22,616 bases of DNA from IMG/VR virus record IMGVR_UViG_3300025057_000047, positions 1 to 22,616 of that record. One strand, 5' to 3'. The stretch is from a virus. Shown piece by piece: positions 20,503 through 22,616 of the stretch; the first letter of the stretch is position 1; every line of letters starts with the position of its first letter. Under the pieces are notes generated by a model. The model saw only the letters and a list, made by a program, of their open reading frames with translations, did no database searches and was not told the DNA's origin. The position numbers and the translations under genes were made by a program.

Positions 20503-21447
20503 TTAGCTAAGGTCAGAAACAATACCAGATGCTTTCTCGTTCTTAGCACACAGAGTAACTTCCATAAGAAGCTGCTTACGGTCCGTGTCACCAGTCTTGG
20601 CAAGATCCCAAGATTGATAAGGTCGTAATTCAGCTAATGACCACTTGTCCATCTCTAGAATCAAACAAGACTCACTAACCATAAATCGGTTAGGTACTAC
20701 CTGCATTGTTCCAAAGTCAGAAATGTAAAAGTCGATAACGTTACTCAAAGTCTTCTGAGAAACATCGATGTTCTGACGAGCGCTTGAGTTACCAGTGAAA
20801 GCAGAGAAATCTTGCTTAAGGTTGGATGGAACCATGATCATATCTGGCTCACCGCCCTCATCCCAACAAGAAGCAATAACAGCTTGCACTTGAGACTCTG
20901 CGAAAGCTCGGTCAGTACCACTTGTTCGAGTATCAGTACCGTCACCAGTAGGTGCAGCACCAGTACCTCCCAAGTCAGTGTTAGTTGCTAACCAAGATTC
21001 AACACCTGCCATTACACGAGCAGTAGTGTCGTTACCAGCTACCTTAGCCTTGTTAGCCAAAAGAGACTTTTCTAAATCACGCTTAATCTCCTTTGTACGC
21101 TTCATCATCTGGTAGTCCATTTCATCAGCACGACCGGCTGAATCATTGGCTCTCTGAGTACCAGCAACACGAGCTACCTTATCTAGAATCTGAGTGTAAT
21201 TACCCAGACGAACAGTAGCTGTTGAAGCGTCAGTTGTGGCCTCGTCACCTTCAATCACTGCGTTAGTGTCAACCGCAGCAGCTAAGGTGTCCGTTTGCCA
21301 CTCGTGGTTAGTAGCAGTGGCTACAGTCTTAGCAATACCAGACTGGAAAGGTGTAGCAGTTGGTGAAATCATGGTAATGAAGTCCGCAAGGTCTTCACGG
21401 TTACCAATTGCATCATATGAACTGAATGTATTCGTTGGCTGAGCCAT
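20503..21447 (-). CDS. Major capsid protein, SU10/DUF5309-like HK97 fold
   Basis: AGGAGA precedes ATG 21447, which overlaps the scaffold stop as TAATG. The 314-aa protein begins with the family pattern NTFSSYDAIGNREDLADFITMISPTATPF, followed by HEWQTDTLA and YTQILDKVARVAGTQ. It later has RDLEKSLLANKAK and the typical end VPNRFMVSESCLILEMDKWSLAELRP. These are the marks of SU10-type coat proteins that form T=7-type heads. It sits next to scaffold, and a strong terminator follows, as expected for the most abundant virion protein. Confidence 0.92.
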   Translation of the reverse strand: MAQPTNTFSSYDAIGNREDLADFITMISPTATPFQSGIAKTVATATNHEWQTDTLAAAVDTNAVIEGDEATTDASTATVRLGNYTQILDKVARVAGTQRANDSAGRADEMDYQMMKRTKEIKRDLEKSLLANKAKVAGNDTTARVMAGVESWLATNTDLGGTGAAPTGDGTDTRTSGTDRAFAESQVQAVIASCWDEGGEPDMIMVPSNLKQDFSAFTGNSSARQNIDVSQKTLSNVIDFYISDFGTMQVVPNRFMVSESCLILEMDKWSLAELRPYQSWDLAKTGDTDRKQLLMEVTLCAKNEKASGIVSDLS

Positions 21448-22367
21448 TATGTTCTCCTAGATTTGAGGTACGATAGGGCATCTCGCTCACTGCCTGACTG
21501 CTTAAACTTCTGTCTCGCTTCGTCAGATGCTGATGTTGTAGGCTTCTTTCGCCCTTTTTTAGGCTTAAGAACCTTCGGAGCCCTTTTAAGTTCTTTGTCC
21601 ACCGCAGGCTTTTTACTCTTCATGGCACGGTAATTAGCCGCATCCTCAAAGACAGCCCATAGGCGAGCGTCAGTTACTTGATTGACGTCATCTACACTAA
21701 AACCCTTGGCCTCTAGGTATTGATTAATCACCGGAATCCTACCCTCCATCGTGGGGGTGAATTTACCAGTATCATCAACCCACTCCGGTAAAAGCTCCTT
21801 CATTTTGATAACCTGAGCATTAAGATATTCTAAACGCTGTGCGTCTAACTCCTTTTGTCTTACCGCTCTGGCATCTTCCAGTGCTTTTTCCTTCTTGGCT
21901 AGCTTCTGCTTCTCTCTTAAGTAGGTTGCTGGATCATCCTCTAGGAGTTCATCCCAGTTAATAGAATTCTCCTGCTCTACTAAGAGTCCTTCAAGCTCTG
22001 CCATCCTAGAATCGAACTGCTTCTGTGCCTCGTCAGCTTTGGCCTTTGCTGCCTCAACTAATTTGCGCTCTTCTGCAAGCTCTTGGGTCTTTCTCGTGTA
22101 ATCAGACTGTCTGAACTTACTACCTAGGGATTCTCTGATTTCATCAAGGCTGATCTCCTTTCCGTCTATTTCAACGAATAGAGATTCCTCTCCGTCCTCT
22201 TCAGTCTCTAGTTGTTCATCAAGTTCGGCCTCTTCCGTTTCTACCTCTTCGGCTTCCACTTCTTCGACCATTTCTTCCGCACTCGCTTCGGGTGTACTTT
22301 CAGTATCCTCAACTCGTTTGGATTTCAGGAAATTCAACGCATCCTGTGGCGTTTCTAGGGAATCCAC
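21447..22367 (-). CDS. Scaffolding protein
   Basis: A GTG start at 22367 overlaps the upstream stop as TAGTG. The 306-aa protein has a very acidic region (residues ~24-65, mostly Glu), a short domain with LFVEIDGKEISLDEI and FRQSDYTRKTQELAEE, a long charged coiled coil (~95-185), and a basic C-terminal end (KRAPKVLKPKKGRKK). This is the usual design of podoviral scaffolds placed just before the coat gene. The motif DALxxLKSxR occurs at both ends (residues 9-18 and 296-305). Confidence 0.87.
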   Translation of the reverse strand: MDSLETPQDALNFLKSKRVEDTESTPEASAEEMVEEVEAEEVETEEAELDEQLETEEDGEESLFVEIDGKEISLDEIRESLGSKFRQSDYTRKTQELAEERKLVEAAKAKADEAQKQFDSRMAELEGLLVEQENSINWDELLEDDPATYLREKQKLAKKEKALEDARAVRQKELDAQRLEYLNAQVIKMKELLPEWVDDTGKFTPTMEGRIPVINQYLEAKGFSVDDVNQVTDARLWAVFEDAANYRAMKSKKPAVDKELKRAPKVLKPKKGRKKPTTSASDEARQKFKQSGSERDALSYLKSRRT

Positions 22368-22616
22368 TATGGGTTTGCTCCGTTATCTAAAGTTTGCCTT
22401 GCCATGATCCCTGATTGCATTACAGATTCCAGTCGCTGCTCTAGCTTTTGGATTGCCTGTGCTTGCCGCCAGATCTCATCACGCTCGTTACTGTCTGTAC
22501 TTGCTAAATAATCTTTATAATTCTCGCCCTTAATGGCCGTTATGGCCTCCTGAAACATCTGATCCTGTAGTATCTGCCTGGCTCTTTCGCCTCGGCTTAT
22601 CTTCTCATGGGGGTTC
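22367..22616 (-). CDS. Small head-region protein, 5' end outside window
   Basis: The frame is open to the right edge, so the true start is beyond 22616; an internal ATG at 22558 is not needed. The visible 82 residues (NPHEKISRGERARQILQDQMFQEAITAIKGE...) are charged and helical, with ENYKDYLASTDSNERDEIWRQAQAIQKLEQRLESVMQSG. Small proteins of this type, lying between portal and scaffold, are common in podoviruses. Role unknown; it lies just upstream of scaffold in the operon. Confidence 0.7.
   Translation of the reverse strand, partial: NPHEKISRGERARQILQDQMFQEAITAIKGENYKDYLASTDSNERDEIWRQAQAIQKLEQRLESVMQSGIMARQTLDNGANP

Overview
The window is part of a tailed-phage genome, most likely a short-tailed podovirus or related prophage of a Gram-negative host. 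The evidence is an unbroken P22-like set of head, DNA-ejection, tailspike and lysis genes, with many tightly overlapping small genes. A lipoprotein and several exported or one-pass membrane mini-proteins fit a host with a periplasm, such as a proteobacterium. No integrase, tRNA gene, IS element or CRISPR array was seen. The genome continues past both ends: a secreted Cys-rich protein is cut at the left edge and a small head gene at the right edge.

There are three transcription blocks. (1) Positions 1-1521, minus strand: a ribbon-helix-helix repressor candidate, a good sigma70-type promoter (1310-1338), then six small coupled genes for membrane, secreted or DNA-binding-like products. (2) Positions 1623-6605, plus strand: an early/middle operon. 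It begins with a DUF1071-type single-strand annealing protein and an SSB-like protein, then a DUF6948-like gene and a strange all-Gly-X repeat protein built from a 6-bp DNA repeat, ending at a putative terminator near 3700. A second set starts at 3800 with small unknown genes, a multi-span membrane protein followed by an in-phase lambda-type -1 slippery heptamer and a downstream HTH-like reading frame, then a run of tiny exported, lipo- or one-TM proteins. (3) Positions 22616-6701, minus strand: the late operon. In transcription order it holds a small head gene, scaffold, SU10-type major capsid, an intrinsic terminator or attenuator, a small conserved gene, the gp4-like adaptor, the gp10-like DNA-stabilisation protein, tail-needle-position and beta-rich virion proteins, a GNAT-like gp14-position protein, three ejection proteins, the tailspike, a holin-like mini-protein, an M15 peptidase endolysin, a coiled-coil membrane protein, a 60-aa protein behind an RBS hairpin, and an HTH-metallophosphoesterase. 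Blocks 2 and 3 converge on a structured hairpin at 6636-6696.

The order scaffold-coat-adaptor-plug-needle-gp14-ejection x3-tailspike matches P22, which supports most late calls by both sequence and synteny. The most notable observations are: the G GGA AAG frameshift candidate that would tether an HTH-like domain to a membrane protein; the (GGANRC)n repeat gene; the hairpin over the RBS of the 60-aa late gene; the UUCG terminator just after the capsid gene; and a motif present at both ends of the scaffold protein.
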